Source: Candidatus Neoanaerotignum tabaqchaliae
GTDB lineage: Bacteria > Bacillota > Clostridia > Lachnospirales > Anaerotignaceae
Length of the DNA: 33,612 bases
Assembly (NCBI GenBank): GCA_904420235.1
Contig: CAJFUS010000020.1
Span: forward strand, 1 to 33,612
Reading direction: 5' to 3'
The position numbers were made by a program, and so were the translations under genes. Under the pieces are notes generated by a model, which saw only the letters and a list, made by a program, of their open reading frames with translations, searched no databases and had not been told where the DNA came from. This document shows, piece after piece, positions 1-9,303 of the stretch; within the stretch, counting starts at the first letter, position 1, and each line of letters starts with the position of its first letter.

Positions 1-29
1 AAAGTCCTTGATTTTCAGGGACTTTTTTA
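1..29 (+). terminator. Intrinsic terminator of a gene upstream of the window
   Basis: Hairpin AAAGTCCTTGA-TTT-TCAGGGACTTT followed by a T run. Confidence 0.6.
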
Positions 30-266
30 GTTATTAAGCATTTTAAAAGCCCTGCCTTTAACACATTAAAACGTAATTTATAACAATTTAAAACAAATAT
101 TGTTCAACATCAAAATATTTCTAAAAAACAAAACTTTATTTAGCTAAAACTGATTTTTTAATCATTATTAAATTGCAGCAAGGCTTTCTTTGAATCCAGA
201 AGAATAAAAAACTATCTAAATATTATCTTTTTTATTTATCCAATAATATCATATTCTTTAAAAGTG

Positions 267-295
267 TTGACTTACAAAATATCATGTGATAAAAT
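267..295 (+). promoter_or_regulatory. Sigma-A-like promoter for the MATE leader
   Basis: TTGACT (267-272), 17-nt spacer, TAAAAT (290-295), about 10 nt before the structured leader. Confidence 0.7.
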
Positions 296-302
296 CTCTT
301 TT

Positions 303-386
303 GGTCATCGGAGGGCAAATAATACTGCGATATTATAAGCCGGATAAGATGGCGGGTGAAATTCCCGCTCTCTTATCCGGCTTTTT
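303..386 (+). promoter_or_regulatory. Structured attenuator leader, candidate guanidine-IV (mepA motif) riboswitch
   Basis: Small hairpin ATAATA-CTGCGA-TATTAT (319-336), then terminator hairpin AAGCCGGATAAGA...TCTTATCCGGCTT (337-383) with inner stem GCGGG/CCCGC and T run, directly before a MATE gene. GAGGGC (311-316) could pair with GCTCTC (367-372) as an antiterminator. Confidence 0.6.
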
Positions 387-417
387 TAATTAATATAAAT
401 CATTCAGGAGGAAAATC

Positions 418-1758
418 ATGGAAAAAGAAAATGTTCTTATTACCGGAAAAATAGGTCCCTCTCTTTTAAAATTCGCCATTCCGTTTTTGGCGGCAAGCCT
501 ACTTCAGGCGCTTTATGGCGCGGCTGACCTATTCTTTGTTGGACAATACTCCGACTCGTCGGCGGTTTCGGCAGTTGCCATAGGCAGTCAGGTTATGCAG
601 ACAATAACAGGAATAATTCTCGGTATATCAACGGGAGCAACAGTTATAATAGGCCGCCATATAGGCGAAAAGGATTTTGACGGGACCGCAAAAACCATCG
701 GCACCACAGCAGTGCTTTTTATAATTCTTTCGATAATCATAACGCCGATAATGGTTCTTCTTACAGGACGGATAGTATCCGTAATGGATACCCCTCCAGA
801 AGCGGCTATACCGGCCAGAAACTACATATTGACTTGCTCCCTGGGAATACCGTTTATTGTGGGATATAATGCCGTAAGCGGCATATTCAGAGGAATAGGC
901 GACTCGAAAACACCTGTTTACTTTATACTTTTGGCATGTATAATAAACATTGTTATGGACTATATACTTACGGCCATAATACCTTTAAGCGCCGAAGGTG
1001 CCGCCATAGCCACCGTAATGGCGCAGGGCATAAGTTTTATAGCCAGCCTTTTATATTTAAAGAAGAAAGGACTTGGTTTTAAATTTACCAGGAGCCATAT
1101 TTCTTTTAATAAAGGGCTTTCCTTAATGATACTGAAAGTCGGTGCTCCTCTCGCCCTTCAAGATGCTCTTGTAAACGTGTCCTTTCTTGTTATAACAGCC
1201 ATAGTAAACTCCCTTGGAATTGTGGCCTCCGCATCAGTTGGCGTTGTTGAGAAAATAATTGTTTTTGCCATGCTTCCGCCAACAGCCTTTGCCTCAGCCG
1301 TAGCCGCCATGACAGCACAAAACGTTGGAGCCGGAAAAACCGACAGAGCACGCAAAGTTTTATGGTATGGTGTTTCATACTCTCTTATTTTTGGTGTAAT
1401 AGCCTGTCTTTTAGGACAGTTTACACCGCAGAGCCTTACATCACTGTTTTCAAATGACCCCCAGGTTATAGCTTCAGCGGCGCAATATTTAAAGTCCTAC
1501 TCTTTGGACTGTTTGTTTGTAAGCTTTGTTTTTTGCATGAACTCATACTTCAGCGGCTTTGGAAAATCCATAATAGCCTTTGCTCACAGCATGGTTGCAA
1601 CTTTTATAATAAGGATACCATTAACCTATATACTAAGCAAAGCGGCAGGCGGTTCGCTATATATAATAGGCTTCGCTGCACCATGCGCAACGGCTGTGTC
1701 GCTTATAATATGCCTTTACTTTATAAACGCTAAAAAAGATATGTTCCTTTTAAAATAA
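418..1758 (+). CDS. MATE family efflux transporter
   Basis: 446-aa polytopic protein with MATE-like sequence (KFAIPFLAASLLQALYGAADLFFVGQYSD...); RBS aggagg before the ATG. Confidence 0.93.
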   Translation: MEKENVLITGKIGPSLLKFAIPFLAASLLQALYGAADLFFVGQYSDSSAVSAVAIGSQVMQTITGIILGISTGATVIIGRHIGEKDFDGTAKTIGTTAVLFIILSIIITPIMVLLTGRIVSVMDTPPEAAIPARNYILTCSLGIPFIVGYNAVSGIFRGIGDSKTPVYFILLACIINIVMDYILTAIIPLSAEGAAIATVMAQGISFIASLLYLKKKGLGFKFTRSHISFNKGLSLMILKVGAPLALQDALVNVSFLVITAIVNSLGIVASASVGVVEKIIVFAMLPPTAFASAVAAMTAQNVGAGKTDRARKVLWYGVSYSLIFGVIACLLGQFTPQSLTSLFSNDPQVIASAAQYLKSYSLDCLFVSFVFCMNSYFSGFGKSIIAFAHSMVATFIIRIPLTYILSKAAGGSLYIIGFAAPCATAVSLIICLYFINAKKDMFLLK

Positions 1759-1864
1759 AACTTTAATTAAGTTCTGTCTTAACAAAACTGCAAAAATTGA
1801 ATTTTTAAAGTCAAACTTATACAATATTTTATTCAATCATAAAACTCGTCTATTTAAACAGACT

Positions 1865-1895
1865 AAAAATGGCCATAAAAGTTATGGCCATTTTT
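1865..1895. terminator. Bidirectional terminator between convergent MATE and MFS genes
   Basis: Perfect inverted repeat AAAAATGGCCATAA-AAG-TTATGGCCATTTTT. Confidence 0.85.
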
Positions 1896-1911
1896 TATTT
1901 CAGTATTGAAT

Positions 1912-3336
1912 TTATGCTTTCTTAAATATTCCAAAAGTACGTTTATTGCTTTTAACTCCAAAAACCGATATTATAAACAGAACTGCGGCTCCCATAGCCA
2001 TCCAAAAAAACGCTACATTCATACCATGCATAAGAGCGCCGTTCCCATAAACGGCTTTCGAATTCGCTCCCACCGTTGTCATAATACCAACAAACAGCGC
2101 CGACCCAATGGCTCCGGAAATTGTGCGGAACGACGTAAGAAGCGACGACGCGTCAGCTACTTTTTTAGAATCCACACTGCTGCTTCCCCAAGTCAGCAGT
2201 GGCATCATTAGGCTTCCTATAGAAATATTACGTATTACATTAAGTCCAGCTGCAATCCAAAGAGGCGTGCCCATATCAATAAAAAACATTCCTATATTGC
2301 TTATTACTAAGGCTGCTGAACCAACCATAAAAATCTTTTTAATTCCCATTTTGTCATACACTCTTCCGGCAAAAGGGCTTACAACGGCTGTTGCCAGCGA
2401 CCCTGGCAATGTTACCAAGCCTGACACAACAGCTGAATATCCCATAACGCTTTGAACATACAGCGGCATAATCACCGATGACCCCATCATAACAAGATAT
2501 AAAACCATGCTTGACACAACGCTTACAGCGTAATCATAACCTTTCAATATTCTAACGTCAAGAAACGGCCTCTCAAGTTTGCATTGGCGAACAACAAAAA
2601 GCACGCAAACTATAACGCCTATAAGCAAAGGAAGCCCCGCCTGTGTGCTTACAATTCCAAAATCACTTATGTTTCCAATGCCAAGAGTTATACCGCCAAA
2701 GGCAAAAATACTTTCAACAAAAGAAACTGCGTCAAATTTTTTATTTTGAGTTTCCAATACATTCTCAAAAACAATCCACGCCATAATAAATGACATAATC
2801 ATAATAACAAGAACAACATAAAAAATGGATTTCCAGCCAAATGCGTCAATCATAAGTCCGGCTATTGTTGGCGCTATAATGGGCGCCGCCGTTGTTGCCA
2901 AGCCGTATGTTCCCATCATCGCTCCCTTTTTATCCGGCGGATAGACGGTTAAAATAACAACTTGAGCCGCTGACATTAACACTCCGTTTCCACAGGCTTG
3001 TATAACTCTTCCAGCCATCATAATGTAAAAATTTCCTGCAAAAATGCTTAGTAAAAGACCTATTATAAAGCTTCCAATACCAACTATATAAAGCTTTTTT
3101 GTTGGAAATTTTGTAATTAAAAATGCTGTTAGCGGCATAATCATTCCCATAGCCAAAGAATATCCGCTTGTAACCCATTGTCCAACCGATGTGCTTACTC
3201 CAAAATAGTCCACAACATTTGGAAGGGCCGTTGTCATAGCCGTTGACAAAATTGACGAGGCTATGCCGGAAACAACCAAATTTAAAAAAATCATAGCGCG
3301 TTTTTTGTCGGTTAACTTAGTAATTTCATTGTTCAA
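1912..3336 (-). CDS. MFS drug transporter, DHA2 (EmrB/QacA) type
   Basis: 474 aa, many TM segments; DHA2-like pattern (NVVDYFGVSTSVGQWVTSGYSLAMGMIMPLTAFL..., AGRVIQACGNGVLMS). Confidence 0.9.
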   Translation of the reverse strand: MNNEITKLTDKKRAMIFLNLVVSGIASSILSTAMTTALPNVVDYFGVSTSVGQWVTSGYSLAMGMIMPLTAFLITKFPTKKLYIVGIGSFIIGLLLSIFAGNFYIMMAGRVIQACGNGVLMSAAQVVILTVYPPDKKGAMMGTYGLATTAAPIIAPTIAGLMIDAFGWKSIFYVVLVIMIMSFIMAWIVFENVLETQNKKFDAVSFVESIFAFGGITLGIGNISDFGIVSTQAGLPLLIGVIVCVLFVVRQCKLERPFLDVRILKGYDYAVSVVSSMVLYLVMMGSSVIMPLYVQSVMGYSAVVSGLVTLPGSLATAVVSPFAGRVYDKMGIKKIFMVGSAALVISNIGMFFIDMGTPLWIAAGLNVIRNISIGSLMMPLLTWGSSSVDSKKVADASSLLTSFRTISGAIGSALFVGIMTTVGANSKAVYGNGALMHGMNVAFFWMAMGAAVLFIISVFGVKSNKRTFGIFKKA

Positions 3337-3790
3337 AACTTCGTTCCTCCATTCTGTGCCACACCTTTTTATTTATGTTTTCCATCATCTGCTCCATTGT
3401 ACGCTCCGCTTCTTTAATATCCGACGAAGGAATATTATGGCACATATCCCTATAAAAATTTTTGTGTATTTCTTTAATTTTTTTAGCTGGAGGAATCGCT
3501 TTGTCCGTTAAATACAGCAGTTTTATACGCTTGTCCTTTTGACTTTTAACAATGTTAACATAACCAATTTCCATAAGCTTTTTAATAACTTTTGTTAATG
3601 TGGCCTTGTCAACTCTAATACGCTCCGCCATTTCCTGGGCCGAAGCCCCCGGATGGTCATAAATATATTCCACATAAAACTGCTGTCCCCATCCAATTTC
3701 AAAATCAGCTAAGCCTCTATCGTAATACATCTTCATCAGCCTGTCTAAAATAGTTATGCACCGCCCAATATTGGGAAAATTATCGTCCAT
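3326..3790 (-). CDS. MarR family transcriptional regulator
   Basis: 154 aa winged-HTH pattern (SAQEMAERIRVDKATLTKVIKKLMEIGYVNIVKSQKDKRIKLLYLTDKA); overlaps the start of the MFS gene by 11 bp. Confidence 0.92.
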   Translation of the reverse strand: MDDNFPNIGRCITILDRLMKMYYDRGLADFEIGWGQQFYVEYIYDHPGASAQEMAERIRVDKATLTKVIKKLMEIGYVNIVKSQKDKRIKLLYLTDKAIPPAKKIKEIHKNFYRDMCHNIPSSDIKEAERTMEQMMENINKKVWHRMEERSFEQ

Positions 3791-3818
3791 ATAGTTTCAC
3801 CCGCTTTCACAGCGTAAC

Positions 3819-3849
3819 AGTATATCACAAAAAAGTAGCTTACGCAACT
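3819..3849 (-). promoter_or_regulatory. Promoter with candidate MarR operator
   Basis: Minus-strand -10 TATACT (3819-3824), 17-nt spacer, -35 TTGCGT (3842-3847), overlapped by the inverted repeat AGTaGC-TTAC-GCaACT (3834-3849). Confidence 0.6.
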
Positions 3850-4097
3850 ATATTTTAATATTTCTCTAATTAGCGAATATAATAAAAAACTTTCCCATTA
3901 AACATTACTTTTATAACCATAAAACTCCCTATCTTTTATAACATTCAAGCCTTTTAAATTATAAAAAGCAAATCAATTTTTCGGTATGTGTCATTCTTAT
4001 CATGAATATCAATAAAAATTAATACCTAATTCCAAAATTTCGCTAAAACACATGTGTACTAAGTATCTAAAGCTTCCTACTTAAAAAAGGCATTTTT

Positions 4098-4138
4098 AAA
4101 GCCCAACAAACGGAATTTGCTATCCATTGTTGGGCTTT
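4098..4138 (-). terminator. Probable terminator downstream of the UDP-GlcNAc 2-epimerase gene
   Basis: AAAGCCCAACA...TGTTGGGCTTT, 11-bp stem; weak T run. Confidence 0.55.
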
Positions 4139-4214
4139 AGCGTGGTTACATTATACTAAGTCAAATAAAAATCCTTTTATATTGACATATTTGTTTAAAT
4201 AGTTACCGACAATT

Positions 4215-5312
4215 TTATAAATTTTTCTCAAGTATATCGGCTATTCTTACGCAGGCAAAGCCATCGCCGTAGGGGTTTGAAGCATGGCTCATTTTGTCGT
4301 ATTCCTCTTTGCTTGTAAGAAGTTTTTTAAACTCGTTGTATATTGTCTCCTCATTCGTTCCAACAAGCTTAAGAGTTCCGGCCTTAATTCCCTCAGGTCT
4401 TTCGGTGGTGTCTCTCATAACAAGAACCGGCTTTCCAAGAGAAGGCGCCTCCTCCTGTATTCCGCCGCTGTCTGTAAGTATAAGATAGCTTCTTGAAAGG
4501 AAGTTGTGGAAATCAATAACATCGAGAGGCTCTATAATCCTTATACGGTCGTCGTTTCCAAGCTCCTCGTCAGCGGCTTTCCTAACAACAGGATTCATGT
4601 GTATAGGATATATAACTTTTATATCTTCTGTTTCGTCAACTATCCTTCTTATGGCCCTGAACATGTTGTGCATTGGCTTTCCAAGATTCTCTCTTCTGTG
4701 GGCCGTAAGCATTATAAGACGGCTTCCTTCCGCCCATTTAAGATGCTCATTTGAGTAATCTTCTCTTACGGTTGTTTTAAGGGCGTCTATGGCTGTGTTG
4801 CCTGTAACAAAAATCGTATCGGCGCTCTTTCCTTCTCTCAAAAGATTATTTTTAGAAATTTCTGTTGGGGCAAAATTAAACTTAGCCACTATGCCAACAG
4901 CCTGACGGTTAAATTCCTCAGGATATGGCGAGTATATGTTATAGGTTCTTAAGCCGGCTTCAACGTGTCCAACAGGAATCTGCATATAAAAGCAAGCCAA
5001 AGCTGTGCTGAACGTAGTTGTTGTATCTCCGTGAACAAGAACAACATCCGGTCTCTCGGCCTCCAGAACCTGTCTTATTCTCTCCAATATGTTAACTGTA
5101 ACGTCAAAAAGCGTCTGCTTGTCCTTCATTATAGATAAATCATAATCAGGCTCAACATTAAACGCCTTTAAAACTTGGTCCAGCATTTGCCTGTGCTGTC
5201 CCGTTACACAAACAATAGTTTTAAAATTATTCCTTGCTTTAAGCTCATTAACAAGCGGACACATTTTTATAGCCTCCGGTCTTGTGCCAAAAACAAGCAT
5301 TACCTTTTTCAT
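4215..5312 (-). CDS. wecB: UDP-N-acetylglucosamine 2-epimerase (non-hydrolysing)
   Basis: 365 aa; GTRPEAIKMCPLV, VHGDTTTTFSTALACFY, HVEAGLRT, LTAHRRENLG, DSGGIQEEAPSLGKPVLVMRDTTERPEG. Confidence 0.96.
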   Translation of the reverse strand: MKKVMLVFGTRPEAIKMCPLVNELKARNNFKTIVCVTGQHRQMLDQVLKAFNVEPDYDLSIMKDKQTLFDVTVNILERIRQVLEAERPDVVLVHGDTTTTFSTALACFYMQIPVGHVEAGLRTYNIYSPYPEEFNRQAVGIVAKFNFAPTEISKNNLLREGKSADTIFVTGNTAIDALKTTVREDYSNEHLKWAEGSRLIMLTAHRRENLGKPMHNMFRAIRRIVDETEDIKVIYPIHMNPVVRKAADEELGNDDRIRIIEPLDVIDFHNFLSRSYLILTDSGGIQEEAPSLGKPVLVMRDTTERPEGIKAGTLKLVGTNEETIYNEFKKLLTSKEEYDKMSHASNPYGDGFACVRIADILEKNL

Positions 5313-5343
5313 AATTAAGTTCCCCGCTTTATAAAGTCATAAA

Positions 5344-5373
5344 AAACGGCTCCTCAAAAACGCGGAACCGTTT
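5344..5373 (-). terminator. Probable terminator of the DUF1858 gene
   Basis: AAACGGcTCC...GGAaCCGTTT hairpin, one mismatch. Confidence 0.5.
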
Positions 5374-5380
5374 ATTTTTA

Positions 5381-5590
5381 TTACTGCTTTTTTGAAAGAT
5401 AGTCGTTAATGGCGTCAACAAGCTTATTTGCGTCCATGCCATGAACCATGCTGGCTTCCTCAAGAGTTTCTCCTGCTGACGAAGGGCAGCCAACGCAATG
5501 CATTCCAGCCTGCATAAGAAGTATGGCTATGTTTCTGTCCATCATAAGAAGATCGCCTATTTTTGTATCTTTTGTAACCGTATTTGCCAT
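5381..5590 (-). CDS. DUF1858 domain protein (hybrid-cluster-protein-associated redox disulfide type)
   Basis: 69 aa; TKIGDLLMMDRNIAILLMQAGMHCVGCPSSAGETLEEAS with a CxxC motif; RBS aaggagg. Confidence 0.85.
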   Translation of the reverse strand: MANTVTKDTKIGDLLMMDRNIAILLMQAGMHCVGCPSSAGETLEEASMVHGMDANKLVDAINDYLSKKQ

Positions 5591-5679
5591 TTAAAAAACC
5601 TCCTTGTAAAATTTATAGGCTTAGTATAACATACTTTGTATAAAAATATCAAACCTATCTGTCAAAAAAGGAGATAATA

Positions 5680-6264
5680 ATGTTAGTTGATATAACAAGA
5701 ACTCTCAACTCAAATATTTATACTTATCCGGGAGACCCAAAATTCAGTCTTAAAACCATATGCGATATTAACAGCGCCGGCTTTAACGTAAGCCAAATAT
5801 CAATGGGAAGCCACTGTGGAACACATGTTGACGCGCCAAAACATTTTTTTGGCGACCTTAACGGAATATCTGACATAAATCTTAACACCCTTTGTGGAAA
5901 GGCATTTATAGCCGATGTTTCATCATTAAAAAATGTAGACCGTAATTTTTTAAATGGTCTCAATTTCAGTCTTTTTGACATATTCATACTAAAAACGAAG
6001 AATAAAGATATATTTCTTACACTGAACGGAGCCCAAGAACTTATATCAAAAAAAATAAAGGCCGTTGGAACAGAATGCTTTGACATAGAAGATGAAAAAA
6101 TAACAGGCTTTTCAGTGCATAAAACACTTCTTAAAGCTCAAGTGCCTATTATAGAAGGACTTAAACTTGACGGAATAAAAAGCGGTATATATAAATTTTA
6201 CTGCTTTCCTCTTAAAGTAGAAAACTGCGACGGAGCCCCTGCCAGAGCAGCCGTTGAGATGTAA
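5680..6264 (+). CDS. Cyclase family protein (kynurenine formamidase-like fold)
   Basis: 194 aa; MLVDITRTLNSNIYTYPGDP and GSHCGTHVDAPKHF metal-binding motif; RBS aaggagat. Confidence 0.88.
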   Translation: MLVDITRTLNSNIYTYPGDPKFSLKTICDINSAGFNVSQISMGSHCGTHVDAPKHFFGDLNGISDINLNTLCGKAFIADVSSLKNVDRNFLNGLNFSLFDIFILKTKNKDIFLTLNGAQELISKKIKAVGTECFDIEDEKITGFSVHKTLLKAQVPIIEGLKLDGIKSGIYKFYCFPLKVENCDGAPARAAVEM

Positions 6265-6370
6265 AACTGTTTCTCTAAAACACATAAAAGTCTCATAAAC
6301 GCTTCACTTAATTTTCACATGCTGAAATTAAACTATAAACATAAAAATCAAACGAAAGGAGAAGCGTTAT

Positions 6371-7077
6371 ATGAAAAAAACATTGTGTCGCTCACAATAT
6401 CAACCATTATAGTTTCATCTTTAATTTGTGGGTGCACTCTCGCCTCCGAAAACTCATCTCAAACAGAAACACAAGCCATTTCATCAACCAATAACAGTAA
6501 CTTAGAGTCCCCGACATCTAATGAAGAAAACATAATATTAGGAACCGTAAAATCCGTAAGTGAAAGCTCAATAACTATTGAAGTGTTCCAGAACAGAGGC
6601 GGCCGCGGACCTAAAAACAGCAACGAGGGCAGCGTGCCTGCCAAAGATACAGAGGCACCGGAAGGAGGTGAAACCGAAATTCAGCCGGAAATAACGGAAG
6701 GAGGCAATTCCCCTGAGCAAACTCAAAGTGCTGAAGCATCAGAAGTGAACGAAAATGCTGTTCCCTCCGAGGCAACTTCAACCAATGAAAATGCAGTTCC
6801 TCCTGAAAGGCCCGATAGTGAGGAAATCACAATAGAAATATCAGAAAGCTCAAAATTTTATAAAGAGGAAAATTCAGAAACCTCAGAAATCGACCTAAGC
6901 GACATAACAGAAGGTTCTTTTGTTAAAGTAACGCTTGAGGAAAACTCAGAAAACACTGCCGAAAGCGTCACATTGACGGAAATGAGAGAACCTTCTGCTG
7001 GAGGACAAGAACCAAGACTTGAGAAAGAAGGCGATAACATCTCGCGAACAACAAATGAAAACGCTTCACAAAACTGA
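6371..7077 (+). CDS. Putative Glu-rich secreted lipoprotein; natural start appears out of frame (A7 tract)
   Basis: ORF track opens at 6319 without an RBS. AAAGGAG lies 9 nt before ATG at 6371, but that frame ends after 13 codons. One added A would give MKKNIVSLTISTIIVSSLICGCTLASENSS..., a signal peptide with a cysteine. Confidence 0.55.
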
Positions 7078-7161
7078 AGCTAAATTCAAATTTAAAATTA
7101 AATAATATAAACACACTACCTCCCAATGTTTTATGCAAACCCCAAATGTGTAAAATATACA

Positions 7162-7191
7162 GCAAAGAGCCTGAAATATCAGGCCCTTTGC
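7162..7191. terminator. Hairpin between the convergent lipoprotein and carbonic anhydrase genes
   Basis: GCAAAGaGCCTGA-AATA-TCAGGCcCTTTGC; poor T run. Confidence 0.5.
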
Positions 7192-7236
7192 ACTTTCAGA
7201 ATATTTATTTTTTACTTGTCACTATTATAACATAAA

Positions 7237-7782
7237 TTAAACTTCCACAGACCTAAGCTCGCCTGTTTCCGGATTAATAATAAAGCCCTTTATAACTACG
7301 TCCTTCGGCATAAGAGGGTGATTCTTGAGAAAATCCACCGTTTCGGAAACTGACATATCGACATTGTCAAAACCGCTGAGCCATTTTTCAAAGTCTACTC
7401 CGCAATATCTCATCATGTCAATATGGTCTTGAGAAATTCCCCTCTTTAAAAGTTTATCAATCATTTTTTCCGGATTTATTACGGACGCTCCGCAATCGGA
7501 ATGACCTATTACCATTATTTCCTCAACGCCAAGCTCAACAACGCCAACCAATAGGCTTCTTACAACACTTCCAAAAGGGCTTGTAACAATTCCACCGGCG
7601 TTTTTAATCATTTTAACGTCGCCGTTTTTAATACCTAAAGCGGCCGGCAAAAGTTCCACAAGCCTTGTATCCATACATGTTAATATGGCTATTTTTTTAT
7701 CCGGATATTTACTTGTTTGAAATTTTTTATATTCACCGCTCTCAACAAATTTTCTGTTATACTCCACAAGCTCCTCTATCAA
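7237..7782 (-). CDS. Beta-carbonic anhydrase
   Basis: 181 aa; AILTCMDTRL, IKNAGG, VIGHSDCGA zinc-site motifs. Confidence 0.93.
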   Translation of the reverse strand: MIEELVEYNRKFVESGEYKKFQTSKYPDKKIAILTCMDTRLVELLPAALGIKNGDVKMIKNAGGIVTSPFGSVVRSLLVGVVELGVEEIMVIGHSDCGASVINPEKMIDKLLKRGISQDHIDMMRYCGVDFEKWLSGFDNVDMSVSETVDFLKNHPLMPKDVVIKGFIINPETGELRSVEV

Positions 7783-7783
7783 T

Positions 7784-8725
7784 TTAAATCCTCCTTTTTA
7801 AAATAAATTCCGCCGCTCCAAATATTCCGGCGTCATTTCCAAGTTTAGCCGGCAAAACCGGCGTTTCCTCCTCCGTATTAAAGGCAAACTGCTTAAAATA
7901 TTTTCTTATAGGCTCAAATATAACATCTCCCGCTTGAGATACGCCTCCGCCTATAATAAAAACCTTTGGGTCAACTGCTCCCGCCATAAAACTAAGTCCA
8001 AGAGCAACAAATTTTCCAGCTCTGTCAAAAGCCAGTTTGCAAAGTTCATCACCTTCACTTGCTAAATCAGCCATATCCTTAACAGTGAAATTTTCAATTA
8101 TACAAAGTTTTGTGTCAGGATATTTTTCTAAATTTTCATAAGCGAACCTTACTATTCCCGTTGCAGATGAGTAACACTCAAGACAGCCTTTTTTACCGCA
8201 GGAGCATTCAGGTCCATTAAGCGGGTCAATTTTAAAATGCCCTATTTCACCGGCGTTGCCTCTGTAACCTGAAAGTACCTGGCCTTTATATATAACCGCT
8301 CCTCCAACTCCTGTGCCTATGGTAACCATAACGGCGCTGTCATACTCTCCGCCAAGGCCAAAATCAAATTCCCCAAGGGCCGCGGCATTAGCGTCGTTTA
8401 AAACTGCGCATTTAAGCCCTGTTATATTTTCAAGCTCGACCGCGGCTCTTTTATATCCCCATCCAAGATTAACGCAGCCTCTAACAAGACCCTTTTCATC
8501 AACAGGTCCCGGCACGCATATCCCGCAGCCTTCAACGGAGCTTTTTAAGACTCCCATGCTCTCTGTTTTTTTATCTATTTCTCTGCCTATATTTTTTAAT
8601 ATATTTTCTCCGCAATTTTCAACATCTGTGTCTATTTTCCACTTATCAATAAGCTTTCTATCCTTGAAAATTCCGAATTTAGTATATGTACCGCCAACAT
8701 CAACACCAAAAACATATTTTCCCAT
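7784..8725 (-). CDS. ROK family sugar kinase (glucokinase-like)
   Basis: 313 aa; FGVDVGGTYTKFGIF, TIGTGVGGAVIYKG, GEIGHFKIDPLNGPECSCGKKGCLECYSS. Confidence 0.94.
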   Translation of the reverse strand: MGKYVFGVDVGGTYTKFGIFKDRKLIDKWKIDTDVENCGENILKNIGREIDKKTESMGVLKSSVEGCGICVPGPVDEKGLVRGCVNLGWGYKRAAVELENITGLKCAVLNDANAAALGEFDFGLGGEYDSAVMVTIGTGVGGAVIYKGQVLSGYRGNAGEIGHFKIDPLNGPECSCGKKGCLECYSSATGIVRFAYENLEKYPDTKLCIIENFTVKDMADLASEGDELCKLAFDRAGKFVALGLSFMAGAVDPKVFIIGGGVSQAGDVIFEPIRKYFKQFAFNTEEETPVLPAKLGNDAGIFGAAEFILKRRI

Positions 8726-8727
8726 AA

Positions 8728-9216
8728 TTAAATATCACCGCCGAAAGGGAGCTTTATATCCGAACCGTTTAATACTGCTTTTTTAAGGATTTCTCCCTCA
8801 TAAATAAGCTTAAGAGAGAAAAATGGAACGTTCTTTTCTATAAGTCTCAAAAATATTTTGTCTCCTTCCCAAGCCTTAAGGGAATTCACCTTGCTTTTGT
8901 CAACCCATTCCAATTCGCCCTCATCGCACGATATAAGATTACCGCTAAAATTATCGGACCAAAAAAGGTGCATATATTCACTTCCCCATATATCCGACAC
9001 AAATGTCACTATACCCTTATATTTAAAAGAATTAAGTGTAAGTCCCGTTTCTTCTTTAACCTCTCTAATTGCGCAGTCCTCTGGGCTTTCGCCATACTCA
9101 AATTTTCCTCCCACGGCTATCCACTTGTCCTTATTCTCATCAACAGCTTTTTTTGTTCTATGAAGCATAAGATATTTGCCGTCTTTTTCTATATAGCACA
9201 AGGTTGTGTTTCTCAT
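8728..9216 (-). CDS. NUDIX hydrolase (8-oxo-dGTP diphosphatase-like)
   Basis: Nudix box GGKFEYGESPEDCAIREVKEETGL. The track ORF extends to 9429; MRNTTLCYIEKDGKYLMLHR starting at 9216 is the likely start. Confidence 0.9.
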   Translation of the reverse strand: MRNTTLCYIEKDGKYLMLHRTKKAVDENKDKWIAVGGKFEYGESPEDCAIREVKEETGLTLNSFKYKGIVTFVSDIWGSEYMHLFWSDNFSGNLISCDEGELEWVDKSKVNSLKAWEGDKIFLRLIEKNVPFFSLKLIYEGEILKKAVLNGSDIKLPFGGDI

Positions 9217-9303
9217 ACAAAAACCGCCTTTACTTAAAATATAAAAAACCATATAATACAAAGTATACCAAAAAAACTGATTAATTAAAAGGAGGGTATT
9301 TTT

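Noticed and set aside
351-370. GGCGGGTGAAATTCCCGC resembles the start of an FMN riboswitch
   Set aside because: Only the short GGTGAAATTCC loop is similar; the rest of the FMN aptamer is missing and the element is the inner part of the MATE leader terminator.
3860-4097. Possible tiny leader ORF (MVIKVMFNGKVFYYIR) on the minus strand before MarR
   Set aside because: Only 16 codons in AT-rich DNA and no supporting structure; likely chance.
8313-8786. 157-aa plus-strand ORF rich in Ser/Pro
   Set aside because: Antisense shadow of the ROK kinase gene.
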